From Herbaspirillum sp. GW103 (GTDB lineage: Bacteria; Pseudomonadota; Gammaproteobacteria; Burkholderiales; Burkholderiaceae_D), in NCBI RefSeq assembly GCF_000261365.1, contig NZ_AJVC01000006.1:248001-312000 (forward strand): a stretch of 64,000 nucleotides of DNA, read 5' to 3'. This document shows positions 18,540 through 27,422 of the stretch, one piece after another. Every line of letters starts with the position of its first letter. Position 1 is the first letter of the stretch. The notes beneath the pieces were generated by a model. It was not told where the DNA came from and searched no databases. It saw nothing but the letters and a program-made list of their open reading frames with translations. The position numbers and the translations under genes were made by a program.

Positions 18540-19716
18540 GCATCAATCCTGCCGCGTAGCTGATCAGGGAACGATCACTGCCGGGCGGCGCGATCAGCGA
18601 CAGGCCGAAGGGCGCTCCATCGAGCTGCATCAACGGCAGCGAAATCTGCGGGAAGCCCGACAGGCCAGACAGACAGAGCATGCGCACAGCCTGGTTGCGA
18701 TAGTCTTCCAGCGACTGTTCAGAATCGGTCAGCAGCGGTGCCACATCCGGTGCACTGGGCAGGAGCAGGACGCCATCCTGGCCGAGCAGGCGGGTGAAGG
18801 ATTCGCGGAAGGTGCGCCGCACCGCGCTGTGCTCTTCCATCTGCTGCGGTGTGATGGTGGATGACCAGGCGAAACGTTCGGCCACGCCCGGCCCCAGCTG
18901 GAAGCCGTGGCGGCTGATGTTCTCGCCATGGGCCCGCCAGGCTTCATAGCCCTGGATATGGCGGAAGGCCCAGTACAGCGCATCAAAGGAAGGCCCGGCA
19001 GCCTTGACCGGCTGGGGCGTGCCCAGCACGCCATCCAGGCGATCCAGCAGTTGCCCGAACTGCGCCTGTACACGCGGCGCCAGCAGGGCCAGTACGTCGG
19101 CAGCGACCAGCACGCGCGGCTGCGCGGGCAAGGGTGCGCTGTCTTCGCCCAGCAAGACGGCACCGGCGCGGCTGAACACATCCATGTCGCGCGCGAACCA
19201 GCCGCAGGTGTCGAAGCTGCCGGCCAGTTCCATGACGCGCTCCAGCCAGACGCGGCCATGCGTGGGGCGCAGGCCGATCAGGCCGCAGTGGCTGGCCGGC
19301 ACGCGCACCGAGCCACCGGTATCGGTGCCCAGCGCCAGGTCGGCCAGGCCATTGGAGACCGCCGAGGCCGAACCGGAACTGGAGCCGCCCGGGATGCGAT
19401 CCGGCGCACCGCCATTGCGCGGAGTACCGAAGTGGGCGTTCTTGCCATTCATGGAGAAGGCCAGCTCATCGGTATAGACCTTGCCGACGAATTGCGCGCC
19501 CGCTTGCAGCAGCGCCTGCACCGCCGGTGCCGAGTCGGTCTTGATGCCGGACAGGGCCAGCATGTGCGGGTTGCCGCAACCGGTGGGATAGCCGGCCACG
19601 TCGAAGATGTCCTTGACCGCCAGCCGTACGCCGGCCAGGGGACCGCTGCTGGCGTGGGGTTGCGGCACGAAGGGATAGGGGACGAAGCAGCGGGCGGTGG
19701 AGACATCGGCACTCAT
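18526..19716 (-). CDS. amidase signature family amidohydrolase
   Basis: 396 residues with the Ser-cisSer-Lys triad of the amidase signature family: Lys in VKDIFDVAG, and the serines in GGSSSGSASAVSNGLADLALGTDTGGSVRVPAS. Such enzymes hydrolyse linear amides, carbamoyl compounds or allophanate. The order (transporter, amidase, ureidoglycolate lyase) suggests that it acts on an imported ureide or amide, which is inference. The ATG at 19716 has AAGGAA in front; a longer in-frame start is arginine/proline-rich and unlikely. It lies 49 bases after the ATPase gene and overlaps allA. Confidence 0.88.
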   Translation of the reverse strand: MSADVSTARCFVPYPFVPQPHASSGPLAGVRLAVKDIFDVAGYPTGCGNPHMLALSGIKTDSAPAVQALLQAGAQFVGKVYTDELAFSMNGKNAHFGTPRNGGAPDRIPGGSSSGSASAVSNGLADLALGTDTGGSVRVPASHCGLIGLRPTHGRVWLERVMELAGSFDTCGWFARDMDVFSRAGAVLLGEDSAPLPAQPRVLVAADVLALLAPRVQAQFGQLLDRLDGVLGTPQPVKAAGPSFDALYWAFRHIQGYEAWRAHGENISRHGFQLGPGVAERFAWSSTITPQQMEEHSAVRRTFRESFTRLLGQDGVLLLPSAPDVAPLLTDSEQSLEDYRNQAVRMLCLSGLSGFPQISLPLMQLDGAPFGLSLIAPPGSDRSLISYAAGLMHVCA

Positions 19717-19765
19717 GCGGTTTCCTTGTCGGGTCGGTTCTTGTCGGAGAAGGCGCGGCCTGGGC

Positions 19766-20767
19766 TCAGGCCGCGGCCAGTTGGAGTTCTTCGGCACGCA
19801 GGCAGCGTACCGTATGTTGGGTGCCTACGGCCTGTTCGGGCGGCTGCTGGCTCAGGCAGGCCGCCTGCGCATGCGCGCAGCGCTCGGCGAAGGCACAGCC
19901 CGCAGGCAGGTTGGCCAGGTCGGGCGGCGCGCCGGGGATGGTCTGCAGGCGCTGGCCCTTTTGCATGGCGCCGTGGCTGCGGCTTTGCAGCAGCGACATG
20001 GTGTAGGGGTGGCGCGGCTGGGTCAGCAGCTGCGAGGCCGGTCCCTGCTCGACGATGCGCCCGGCATACATCACCGCGATGCGGTCGGCCACCTCGACGG
20101 CCGCACCGATGTCGTGGGTGACGAAGATGATCGACAGCCCCAGCTCGCGCTGCAGTTCGCGCAGCAGCAGCAGGATCTGGATCTGCACGGTGGCATCGAG
20201 CGCGGTGGTGGGTTCGTCGGCCAGCAAGACCTTGGGCGAGCAGGACAACGCCAGCGCGATCATGGCGCGCTGGCGCATGCCGCCGGACATCTCGTGAGGA
20301 TAGGCATCGAGCCGCCGTTCGGGGCTGGGGATGCGTACCTTCTCGAACAGCGCCAGAGCCTGCGCACGCGCCTCTGCCGCCGACACTTTCTTGTGGCGGC
20401 GGATGGTCTCGGCGATCTGCGCACCCACGGTGTAGACCGGATCGAGCGCCAACAGCGGCTCCTGGAAGATCATCGCCACGCTGTCGCCGCGCAAGGCGGA
20501 CAGCTCGCGGCCATTCATCTTCAACACGTCGCGGCCATCGACTTCGAGCCCGCCCTCGATGCGCGTACGCGATTCGGGATGCAAGCGCATGATGGAGCGC
20601 AGCGTGACACTCTTGCCCGAGCCCGACTCACCGATGAGGGCCACCACCTCGCCCTCGGCGACTTCCAGGTCGACGCCGCTGACGGCGCGGATGGTCTTGC
20701 CGGGGGCTTTGAAGGTGATGCGCAGGTCGCGCAGGCGCACCATGGATTTCTTGCGAGGATCAGCCAT
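19766..20767 (-). CDS. peptide/nickel-type ABC transporter ATPase (DppD-like)
   Basis: 333 residues. Cytosolic ATPase of a Dpp/Opp-class importer: Walker A GESGSGKS, signature MSGGMRQRAMIAL, Walker B VLLADEPTTALD, H-loop IFVTHD, and the C-terminal oligopeptide-ABC extension with cysteines (GCAFAERCAHAQAACL) of the kind that binds an iron-sulfur cluster in some relatives. AAGGAG lies eight bases before the ATG, which overlaps the end of the partner ATPase gene. The frame continues upstream antisense-like into that gene, but that part is not protein. Confidence 0.93.
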   Translation of the reverse strand: MADPRKKSMVRLRDLRITFKAPGKTIRAVSGVDLEVAEGEVVALIGESGSGKSVTLRSIMRLHPESRTRIEGGLEVDGRDVLKMNGRELSALRGDSVAMIFQEPLLALDPVYTVGAQIAETIRRHKKVSAAEARAQALALFEKVRIPSPERRLDAYPHEMSGGMRQRAMIALALSCSPKVLLADEPTTALDATVQIQILLLLRELQRELGLSIIFVTHDIGAAVEVADRIAVMYAGRIVEQGPASQLLTQPRHPYTMSLLQSRSHGAMQKGQRLQTIPGAPPDLANLPAGCAFAERCAHAQAACLSQQPPEQAVGTQHTVRCLRAEELQLAAA

Positions 20768-21851
20768 GTTGCGGCTCCTTGTTGAGCATGCCGGCCTCGA
20801 AACCGGCGTCATCATAGCCACTGCCGGCTTCATAGCGCAGGCAGGCCACGCCGTGATCGGGCGCGGCCTCGCCGAAGACCGGCGCGCGCTGCTGGCAGAC
20901 CGGCTGCGCAAACTGGCAGCGGGTATGGAAGCGGCAGCCCGAGGGTGGATTGATGGGATTGGGCGGGTCGCCGGCCAGCGGCGCTTGCTCGGTGCGGCGG
21001 GTCGGGTCCATGCTGGGCATGGAGCGCAACAGGGCGCGCGTATAGGGATGGCGAGGCGCATCGAAGACCTGCTCGGCCGGCCCGACCTCGACCACCTGGC
21101 CCAGGTACATGACCAGGACGCGGTCGGAAATGAAACGCACCACGTTGAGATCGTGGCTGATGAAGAGGTAGGTGAGGCCGAATTCCTGCTTCAGGTCCAG
21201 CAGCAGGTTCAGGACCTGTGCCTCCACCGACTTGTCCAGCGCCGAGACGGCCTCGTCCAGGATCACCAGGCGCGGCTCCAGCGCCAGGGCACGGGCGATG
21301 TTGACGCGCTGGCGCTGGCCGCCGGAGAGTTCATGCGGATAGCGCCCGGCAAAGCGTTCCGGTTGCAAGCCCACCCGTGCCAGGAGGCTGCGGGCACGGG
21401 CGATGGCCTCACGCGACGAGAGGCCATGCACGATGGGTGCGAAGGCAATCGAATCCTCGATGGTCATGCGCGGATTGAGCGAGGAATAACTGTCCTGGAA
21501 CACCATCTGCGCCTGGCGCCGGAACTGGCGCAGCGGCATGGCGCGCGAACCCACGGTCTGGCCATCGAAGACCAGTTCGCCGCTGTCCTGCCCGATCAGT
21601 TGCATCAGCACGCGTGCGGTGGTGGATTTGCCGCAGCCGGATTCGCCGACCACGCCCAGGGTTTCGCCTTTCATGATGTCGAAGCTCACGCCATCGACCG
21701 CGCGCACTGCATTGGCCGGGCCGCGCAGCAAGGGCAGTCCCTTTTGCTTGAGCGGAAAGTGTTTCAGCAACTGGCGCACGCCCAGCAGCGGCTGGCGCGG
21801 GCCGCCGACGTCACGCGGATCTTGCTGCAGGAGAGGGGCGGACAGGCTCAT
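20760..21851 (-). CDS. peptide-type ABC transporter ATPase (DppF-like)
   Basis: 363 residues: Walker A GESGCGKST, signature [13 protein letters not shown], Walker B LVILDEAVSALD, H-loop LFISHD, and a C-terminal Cys-containing region GCRFHTRCQFAQPVC. The D-to-E-A change in the Walker B tail (DEAVSALD rather than DEPTSALD) is common in DppF/OppF proteins. The ATG overlaps the permease stop as ATGA, and its own end overlaps the next ATPase start, giving continuous coupling. It forms the heterodimeric motor with the 19766-20767 product. Confidence 0.93.
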   Translation of the reverse strand: MSLSAPLLQQDPRDVGGPRQPLLGVRQLLKHFPLKQKGLPLLRGPANAVRAVDGVSFDIMKGETLGVVGESGCGKSTTARVLMQLIGQDSGELVFDGQTVGSRAMPLRQFRRQAQMVFQDSYSSLNPRMTIEDSIAFAPIVHGLSSREAIARARSLLARVGLQPERFAGRYPHELSGGQRQRVNIARALALEPRLVILDEAVSALDKSVEAQVLNLLLDLKQEFGLTYLFISHDLNVVRFISDRVLVMYLGQVVEVGPAEQVFDAPRHPYTRALLRSMPSMDPTRRTEQAPLAGDPPNPINPPSGCRFHTRCQFAQPVCQQRAPVFGEAAPDHGVACLRYEAGSGYDDAGFEAGMLNKEPQHG

Positions 21852-22750
21852 TGCTTGACCTCCATGGCCGAACGCAGGCCGTCGGACAACAGGTTGAAGG
21901 AAATCGAGGTGAGGAAGATGAAGGCCCCCGGCAAGGCCGCTACCCAGGGCTGGGTGTAGATGGCGGTGCGCAGGGTGTTCAACATCAGGCCCCATTCCGG
22001 CTCGGGTGGCTTCACGCCCAGGCCGAGGAAGGACAAACCCGAGGCCAGGATCATCGACACCGAAATCAGGCTGGTGGAATAGACGAAGATCGGTCCCAGC
22101 ACATTGCCCAGCACGTGCACGCGCACGATGGTGAAGGCATTCGCCCCGGAGGCGCGCGCGGCATCGACGTAATCGCTGCGCCGCACTTGCGTGGTGACGC
22201 TTTCTGCAATGCGGGCGATCTGCGGCACGAAGACGATGGTCAGCGAGGTCAGCGCGTTGAAGATGCCCGCGCCCAGCGCACCGGACAGTGCGATGGCCAG
22301 CAGCACCGAAGGAAAGGCGTAGAGGATGTCGATGCTGCGCATGATGACGGTGTTGGTAAAGCCACCTGCATAGCCAGCCACGATGCCCAGGCCACTGCCA
22401 ATGACGAAGGCCAGCAGCACCGGCGTAATGCCCATGAACAGCGACAAGCGGCCGCCCAGCAGCAGGCGCGAGAACATGTCGCGGCCCAGTTCATCGGTGC
22501 CCAGCAGGTGGCCGACGGTGCCGATGGGTTTCAGGCGCGAGAACATGGAAGCTGCGAACGGATCACCCGGCATCACCCAGGGTGCGGCGATGGCCGCCAC
22601 GATCAACAGCAGCAGCACGGTGGCGGCGATCATGGCGCCGGGATTGCGCACCAGGCGCGCAGCGACGTTGGCCCAGTGGCCGCGCGAGCGGCGCATGGCG
22701 GCGGGCGCCGCGGCCGCCTTGAGTGAGGAGACGGGAGTGGAAAGATTCAT
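21848..22750 (-). CDS. peptide-type ABC transporter permease (DppC-like)
   Basis: 300 residues with an N-terminal helix (MIAATVLLLLIVAAIAAPWVM), the DppC-typical GHLLGTDELGRDMFSRLLLGGRLSL, five more helices, and the EAA loop DYVDAARASGANAFTIVRVHVLGN. It forms the inner-membrane channel with the DppB-like partner, one base downstream of which it starts. Confidence 0.92.
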   Translation of the reverse strand: MNLSTPVSSLKAAAAPAAMRRSRGHWANVAARLVRNPGAMIAATVLLLLIVAAIAAPWVMPGDPFAASMFSRLKPIGTVGHLLGTDELGRDMFSRLLLGGRLSLFMGITPVLLAFVIGSGLGIVAGYAGGFTNTVIMRSIDILYAFPSVLLAIALSGALGAGIFNALTSLTIVFVPQIARIAESVTTQVRRSDYVDAARASGANAFTIVRVHVLGNVLGPIFVYSTSLISVSMILASGLSFLGLGVKPPEPEWGLMLNTLRTAIYTQPWVAALPGAFIFLTSISFNLLSDGLRSAMEVKQ

Positions 22751-22751
22751 G

Positions 22752-23705
22752 TCAGGCTCGCTCGATACGGGGGTCGAAGATGGTTTGCAGGATATCCACC
22801 AGCAGGTTCAGCGCCACGAAGAACATGGCCAGCACCAGGATGCTTCCCTGCAGCAGCGGCAGGTCGCGCTGGAAGATGGCCTGGTTGAGCAGGAAGCCGG
22901 TGCCGGGCCAGGAGAACACGGTTTCGATCAGGATCGAACCACCCAGCAGGTAGCCCAGTTGCAGGCCCATGACGGCCAGCGCAGTGGGGGCGGCATTCTT
23001 GACCACGTGGCGCAGTACACCCGCATCGGACAGACCGCGCGCCTTGAGCCCGACCACGAATTCCTGCGCCAGGATGTCGGCCACCAGCGCGCGCACGGTA
23101 CGGGCGATGATGCCCATGGGGATGAAGGACATGGTGACGGCCGGCATGAGCAGGTATTTCATGTGCTCGATATCCCACACCCAGGCGCCCGAACCATCGG
23201 GGCCGGCACCGGTGGCAGGCAGCCACATCAGCCTGGAAGAAAACACGATCACCAGCACCATGCCCAGCCAGTAGTGCGGCACCGACACGCCTACCACCGA
23301 AATGAAGGAAGCGATGCGATCCACCCAGGAATTGCGGAAGTAGCCCGCCACGAAGCCGAACAGCGAACCAAACACGAAGCCGATCAGCGTGGCCACGGCA
23401 GCCAGCATGAAGGTATTGCCGACCGCCTTGAAGACTTCGGCGGCCACCGGACGGCCGGTGGCAATGGAGCTGCCCAGGTCGCCGTGCAGGGCGCGCCAGA
23501 CCCAGCTCATGAATTGCTCGGGGTAGCTGCGGTTGAATCCATAGAGTTCCATGAGCTGCTTCTGCATATCGGCCGAGGCATCCGGCGGCAGGATCGAAAC
23601 CAGCGGATCGCCCGGCGCAATGTGGACCAGCATGAAGCAGAGGAAGGCCACGCCCAGCATGATGGGCAGGGCGTAGAGAAAGCGTCGTATCAGGTAGGCG
23701 ATCAT
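22752..23705 (-). CDS. peptide-type ABC transporter permease (DppB-like)
   Basis: 317 residues; the N terminus MIAYLIRRFLYALPIMLGVAFLCFMLVHIAPGDP is diagnostic for DppB/OppB permeases. Six helices, and the EAA loop FVVGLKARGLSDAGVLRHVVKNAAPTAL contacts the ATPases. It is preceded by a 157-base spacer with three copies of a 14-base repeat that separates it from the binding-protein gene, and followed immediately by the DppC-like gene. Confidence 0.92.
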   Translation of the reverse strand: MIAYLIRRFLYALPIMLGVAFLCFMLVHIAPGDPLVSILPPDASADMQKQLMELYGFNRSYPEQFMSWVWRALHGDLGSSIATGRPVAAEVFKAVGNTFMLAAVATLIGFVFGSLFGFVAGYFRNSWVDRIASFISVVGVSVPHYWLGMVLVIVFSSRLMWLPATGAGPDGSGAWVWDIEHMKYLLMPAVTMSFIPMGIIARTVRALVADILAQEFVVGLKARGLSDAGVLRHVVKNAAPTALAVMGLQLGYLLGGSILIETVFSWPGTGFLLNQAIFQRDLPLLQGSILVLAMFFVALNLLVDILQTIFDPRIERA

Positions 23706-23761
23706 GGCAGTTCCGGCGACGGGTCAGGTGCAGCCGCAGCAGTGCTGCGGAATGTGCTTGG

Positions 23762-23813
23762 TGCAAAAAACGTCATGGTGCAGAAAACGTCAAGCGTGAT
23801 GCAGAAAACGTCA
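23762..23813 (-). repeat. three direct copies of TGACGTTTTCTGCA between binding-protein and permease genes
   Basis: On the minus strand the 14-mer occurs at 23800-23813, 23779-23792 and (one mismatch) 23762-23775. The same 14-mer occurs twice at 8373-8478. In the operon these lie in the mRNA between the binding protein and its permease. Confidence 0.65.
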
Positions 23814-23862
23814 GCGGCGCCGGCACACTGCGGCGCCGCTGATGTCGTCCTGCGTCAGGGCA

Positions 23863-25515
23863 TCAGTCCATGCTCATGGTGGCGATGTCGATGAACCAGC
23901 TCTGCGGCTGCACCACGCCCTTGACCTTGGCGGAGATGGCGCGCGGGCCGGTGTCGTGGGCCACCCAGACGAAGGGTGCTTCATCGACGATCTTGGCATG
24001 CAGCTGGGCCAGCAAGGCGTCACGCTGCTTGGGATCGAAGGTGGTGCGCGCCTTGGCGATCAAGGCATCGACCTCGGGGTTGCTGTAGAAGCCCCAGTTG
24101 TTGGAGGTCGGCGGCGCGGCCTTGGTATCGACGAAGCGCACCATGGCGAAGAACGGATCCATGGAGGCGAAGCTCACGTTGATGGCATTGGCGCCGTGCG
24201 CGCTCGGATCCTTGGCACCGATGCGCCAGTTGGTATAGAGCGTGTTCCATTCCACCACGTCGAACTGCACGTCGAAGAAGCAGTCCTTCAGGTTCTGCTG
24301 CATGAACTCGTTCATCGGCAGCGGTTGCATCTGGCCGGAACCGGAGGCCGAAATCTGCACCTTCACCGTCAGCGGCTTGGCGGCGGAATAGCCGGCTTCG
24401 GTCATGAGCTTCTTGGCGGCGGCCGGATCGTACTTGATCTGGAAGCTCGGGTTGCCGCGCCACGGATGGCCGGGTTCGACGGTACCGGTGGCCTCACCCA
24501 TGAGTCCGCCCAGCAGTTGCTTCATGGCCGGACGGTTCACGCACAGGTTGGCGGCATGGCGCACGCGCCTGTCCAGCCAGGGCGAACCGGGCACGAAGGA
24601 CAGCTGCCACGGCCACACGTGAGGCTGCGGGTTGGAGTAGATCTTGAAGCCGCGCGCCTTGATGGCATCCAGGGCATCCGGTGCGGGGGCTTCGATCCAG
24701 TCGACCTGGCCGGACATCAGGGCGGCGGTACGCGAATTGGCTTCCGGCAGCGGCAGCATCACCACGCGGTCGATCTTGGGGCGGCGTGCAGCATCCCAGT
24801 AGCCATCGTTCTTGACCACTTCCAGGCGCTCGCGCGGCACGAACTTGGCCATCTTGAAGGGACCGGTGCCGGACGCATCGGCAGCAAAGGCGGCCCAGGC
24901 CTGCTTGCTGCGCTCGGCCTTGTCGGTCACCGAGGCCGGCACGGCGGCCAGTTTCTTTTCCCACTGCGCCGGCGAGGCCATGAACAGGTTGGTCAGGTTG
25001 ATGGGCAGGAAGGAGTCCGGCTCGGAGGTGGTCAGCTCCACGGTGAGATCATCGATCTTGCGAGCCGAGCGCAAGGTGGGCATGCGCGAAGCGGTGACGC
25101 CGACCTGGCTGGGATCGAACTGGACGGCGTTCTTGTCCAGTACCTTGTTGACGTTCCAGACCACGGCATCGGCATTGAAGGCCGAACCATCATGGAATTT
25201 CACGCCGGGACGCAGCTTGAAGATCCACTTGGTCTTGTCCTTGGGTTCGACCTGCCACGACAGCGCCAGGTCGGGGATCAGTTCGCTGGCCTTGTCGGCC
25301 TTGGACAGGTCCCATTGGGTCAGGCCGTCATACATGGGGATGCCGGTGAAGCGATTGCCCTCGAAGCCCTGGTCGGGCTGGCCCAGCGTGCGCGGGATGT
25401 CGCCGGCGGTCATGGCGATGCGCAACACTTTCTCGGCGTGCGCAGGCAGACTGGCCAGTGCGCCGAAGGCCAGGGTACAGGCCAGGGCGAGGGGTGCGGT
25501 CTTGAGAAATTTCAT
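23863..25515 (-). CDS. periplasmic solute-binding protein, family 5 (DppA-like)
   Basis: 550 residues with signal peptide MKFLKTAPLALACTLAFGALASLPAHA. Family-5 landmarks: TLGQPDQGFEGNRFTGIPMYDGLTQWD, LALSWQVEPKDKTKWIFKLRPGVKFHDGSAFNADAVVWN, GTGPFKMAKFVPRERLEVVKNDGYW and NWGFYSNPEVDALI. It delivers a peptide-like or small amide substrate to the adjacent permeases. AGGAAAG precedes the ATG. The operon context with an amidase and AllA suggests a ureide or amide rather than peptides, which is inference. Confidence 0.92.
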   Translation of the reverse strand: MKFLKTAPLALACTLAFGALASLPAHAEKVLRIAMTAGDIPRTLGQPDQGFEGNRFTGIPMYDGLTQWDLSKADKASELIPDLALSWQVEPKDKTKWIFKLRPGVKFHDGSAFNADAVVWNVNKVLDKNAVQFDPSQVGVTASRMPTLRSARKIDDLTVELTTSEPDSFLPINLTNLFMASPAQWEKKLAAVPASVTDKAERSKQAWAAFAADASGTGPFKMAKFVPRERLEVVKNDGYWDAARRPKIDRVVMLPLPEANSRTAALMSGQVDWIEAPAPDALDAIKARGFKIYSNPQPHVWPWQLSFVPGSPWLDRRVRHAANLCVNRPAMKQLLGGLMGEATGTVEPGHPWRGNPSFQIKYDPAAAKKLMTEAGYSAAKPLTVKVQISASGSGQMQPLPMNEFMQQNLKDCFFDVQFDVVEWNTLYTNWRIGAKDPSAHGANAINVSFASMDPFFAMVRFVDTKAAPPTSNNWGFYSNPEVDALIAKARTTFDPKQRDALLAQLHAKIVDEAPFVWVAHDTGPRAISAKVKGVVQPQSWFIDIATMSMD

Positions 25516-25604
25516 AGCGGTGCTTTCCTGGTTGAGGGACGACGGTGGACACAAGGGATGCAACTGAAACTGCGCGAAGCCAAGAACAAGAGGGGAGCCC
25601 TGGC

Positions 25605-26300
25605 TCAGGGCGGTGAAAACGACAGGCCCACACGCTGGGCGGCGTTGACAATGTGCTGCTGCATGGCCAGGCGCGCGCCATCGATATCGCCGGCAGAGAT
25701 GGCGGCAGCCACGGCGCGGTGTTCGGCGGCGGGCGCCCAGATGCGTTCGCGGTCGGCGAAGGGCACGCGCAGGCTGTGGCTGATGGGGCGCTCGAACTGG
25801 CGCACCACCTGCGAAAAAGCCGGATTGCCGGACAGTTCGGCCACGAGTTGATGGAATTCCAGGTCGGCATGCGAAGCGCTGACCAGATCGAGATTCTTGA
25901 GCGCATCCTCGAAGCGCGCCTGGATACCCCACAGGCGCGGTGTGGCGTGCGCGTTGATGTGGCGCGCTGCCAGGGCGGCGGCGGCCGACTCCAGCGTATA
26001 GCGCAGCTGGAACACGGCCGCCAGGTCCAGTTCCGTGGCAGCCGTGCCGCCTTCGCCGGCTGGCGTCTGGGGCGGGGCCACGCGACCTTCCTGGCGTTCG
26101 CTCACCAGCGTGCCCTTGCCGGGAACGGAGCGGATGAAACCCAGCGCCTCCAGCATCGACAAGGCTTCCCGCAACGACGCGCGGCTGATCCCCATGGACT
26201 CGGCCAGTTCGCGCTGGCTGGGCAGCATGGCGCCGGGCGCGTAGGTCCCGGAGAGAATCTGGCGCTGCAAGGTCTGTGCTGCAATATTGGGCATGCTCAT
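25605..26300 (-). CDS. GntR family regulator (FadR/FCD type)
   Basis: 231 residues: an N-terminal GntR winged helix (LQRQILSGTYAPGAMLPSQRELAESMGISRASLREALSMLEALGFI) and a C-terminal FCD ligand domain with its metal-binding histidines (SHADLEFHQLVAELSGN, EHRAVAAAISAGD, AMQQHI). It is first in the transporter-amidase-allA operon and presumably senses a substrate or intermediate of that pathway. GAGGA lies eight bases before the ATG, and a GntR-type dyad is just upstream. Confidence 0.92.
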   Translation of the reverse strand: MSMPNIAAQTLQRQILSGTYAPGAMLPSQRELAESMGISRASLREALSMLEALGFIRSVPGKGTLVSERQEGRVAPPQTPAGEGGTAATELDLAAVFQLRYTLESAAAALAARHINAHATPRLWGIQARFEDALKNLDLVSASHADLEFHQLVAELSGNPAFSQVVRQFERPISHSLRVPFADRERIWAPAAEHRAVAAAISAGDIDGARLAMQQHIVNAAQRVGLSFSPP

Positions 26301-26319
26301 GGTGGGTGTCCTCGTTGGC

Positions 26320-26335
26320 CTGACTGGTCAGACCG
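26320..26335 (-). promoter_or_regulatory. putative GntR operator
   Basis: TGGTCAGACCG (26325-26335) matches the FadR-group pattern TGGTnnnACCA at all but the last base, and CTGACTGGTCAG (26320-26331) is an overlapping perfect dyad. It lies about 20-35 bases upstream of the gntR start, fitting autorepression of the operon. Confidence 0.5.
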
Positions 26336-26560
26336 CGAAGGACTACTGAGCAATGAGCGTGCCATGTACCTCCCAGTGAGCCGCAAACCCGCCTGCCATC
26401 AGGACTTGGGCGAGGTTGGCAGGCATGTTCGCCAGCACCGTTGGAGAAACGGCATGCGCTATCATGATGCGCACATGCACCGCAGACGTGAGCGAGCGAC
26501 CAGCCGGCAAATGCGCAAGATCGGCTAAGTCATTTGCATGCGCCCGGCATACACTGCGCC

Positions 26561-27406
26561 ATGGACTCCGATTCGATCCGCCGATATCGATGCCGCATGG
26601 CAAGTGTGATCGCCGCCATCGCGGCCGATCCCATGGCGCCGCACTCGCTGGAAGACCTCGCGGCCATTGCCGCCTTTTCACCGTTTCACTTCCATCGGCT
26701 CTACCGCAGCCTGACGGGAGAAACCGTGATGGACACGCTGCGCCACCACCGCCTGGCCAGTGCGGCCGTCCGGCTGGCCAGCCAGGAGAGCAGCGTGACC
26801 GACATTGCACTGGCCTGTGGATATGACAGTCCGCAAGCCTTTACCCGTGCCTTCCGGCAGTTTTCCGGAAGCTCCCCCAGTGACTTCAGGCGGAGGATTG
26901 CCGTGATGACCCAGCCCCCAACGCAAGACGAATCCGCACCGCAAGCCGCACATCCCCAGGTGCCGCTGGTGGAACAGCCACCCATGCAGCTGCTGGGCCT
27001 GCGTCACGAAGGCCCGGTCAGCACCATCCCGCATACTCATCGTCGCCTGCATCGATGGCTGGGCAAGCGCGAGGCGCCGGTGCGCTACGGTATCTGCTAC
27101 GGCGACCCTGACCAGGGGGACAGCTTCCGTTATTTCGCAGCAGTGGAACGGCTGGAGAATGATCCGCTGGAAGAGGTACTGGAACGCATCGAGCTACCTG
27201 GTGGCACCTATGCCTGCCATACCGTGATGGGGCCTTACACGCAGATCAATGCCAGCATCGCTGCTCTCTACACGCTGTGGCTGCCGTACAGCGGCTATGA
27301 ACCGGATGACCGGCCGCTCATCGAGTGCTATCGCAACCAGCCGCATCAGGTCCCGCAAGAAGCCTTGCAGACCGACCTGCTGATTCCGGTTCGTCTTCTC
27401 CGTTGA
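26561..27406 (+). CDS. AraC family regulator with GyrI-like effector-binding domain
   Basis: 281 residues. The N-terminal AraC DNA-binding domain (LEDLAAIAAFSPFHFHRLYRSLTGETVMDTLRHHRLASAAVRL, then TDIALACGYDSPQAFTRAFRQFSGSSPSDFRR) is followed by a GyrI-like small-molecule domain (MQLLGLRHEGPVSTIPHTHRRLHRWL; EELPGGTYA-like ELPGGTYACHTVMGPY). This Rob-like order suggests a sensor of drugs or aromatic compounds. The ATG at 26561 is used; an upstream TTG is less likely. It is divergent from gntR and 16 bases upstream of a hydrolase gene that may be its target. Confidence 0.9.
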   Translation: MDSDSIRRYRCRMASVIAAIAADPMAPHSLEDLAAIAAFSPFHFHRLYRSLTGETVMDTLRHHRLASAAVRLASQESSVTDIALACGYDSPQAFTRAFRQFSGSSPSDFRRRIAVMTQPPTQDESAPQAAHPQVPLVEQPPMQLLGLRHEGPVSTIPHTHRRLHRWLGKREAPVRYGICYGDPDQGDSFRYFAAVERLENDPLEEVLERIELPGGTYACHTVMGPYTQINASIAALYTLWLPYSGYEPDDRPLIECYRNQPHQVPQEALQTDLLIPVRLLR

Positions 27407-27422
27407 TCCTCTTTATCTGAAT

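Noticed and set aside
22383..25851. Long plus-strand frames opposite the ABC permease and binding-protein genes
   Set aside because: Low-complexity H/G/R/Q translations with no domain; shadows of well-recognised genes.
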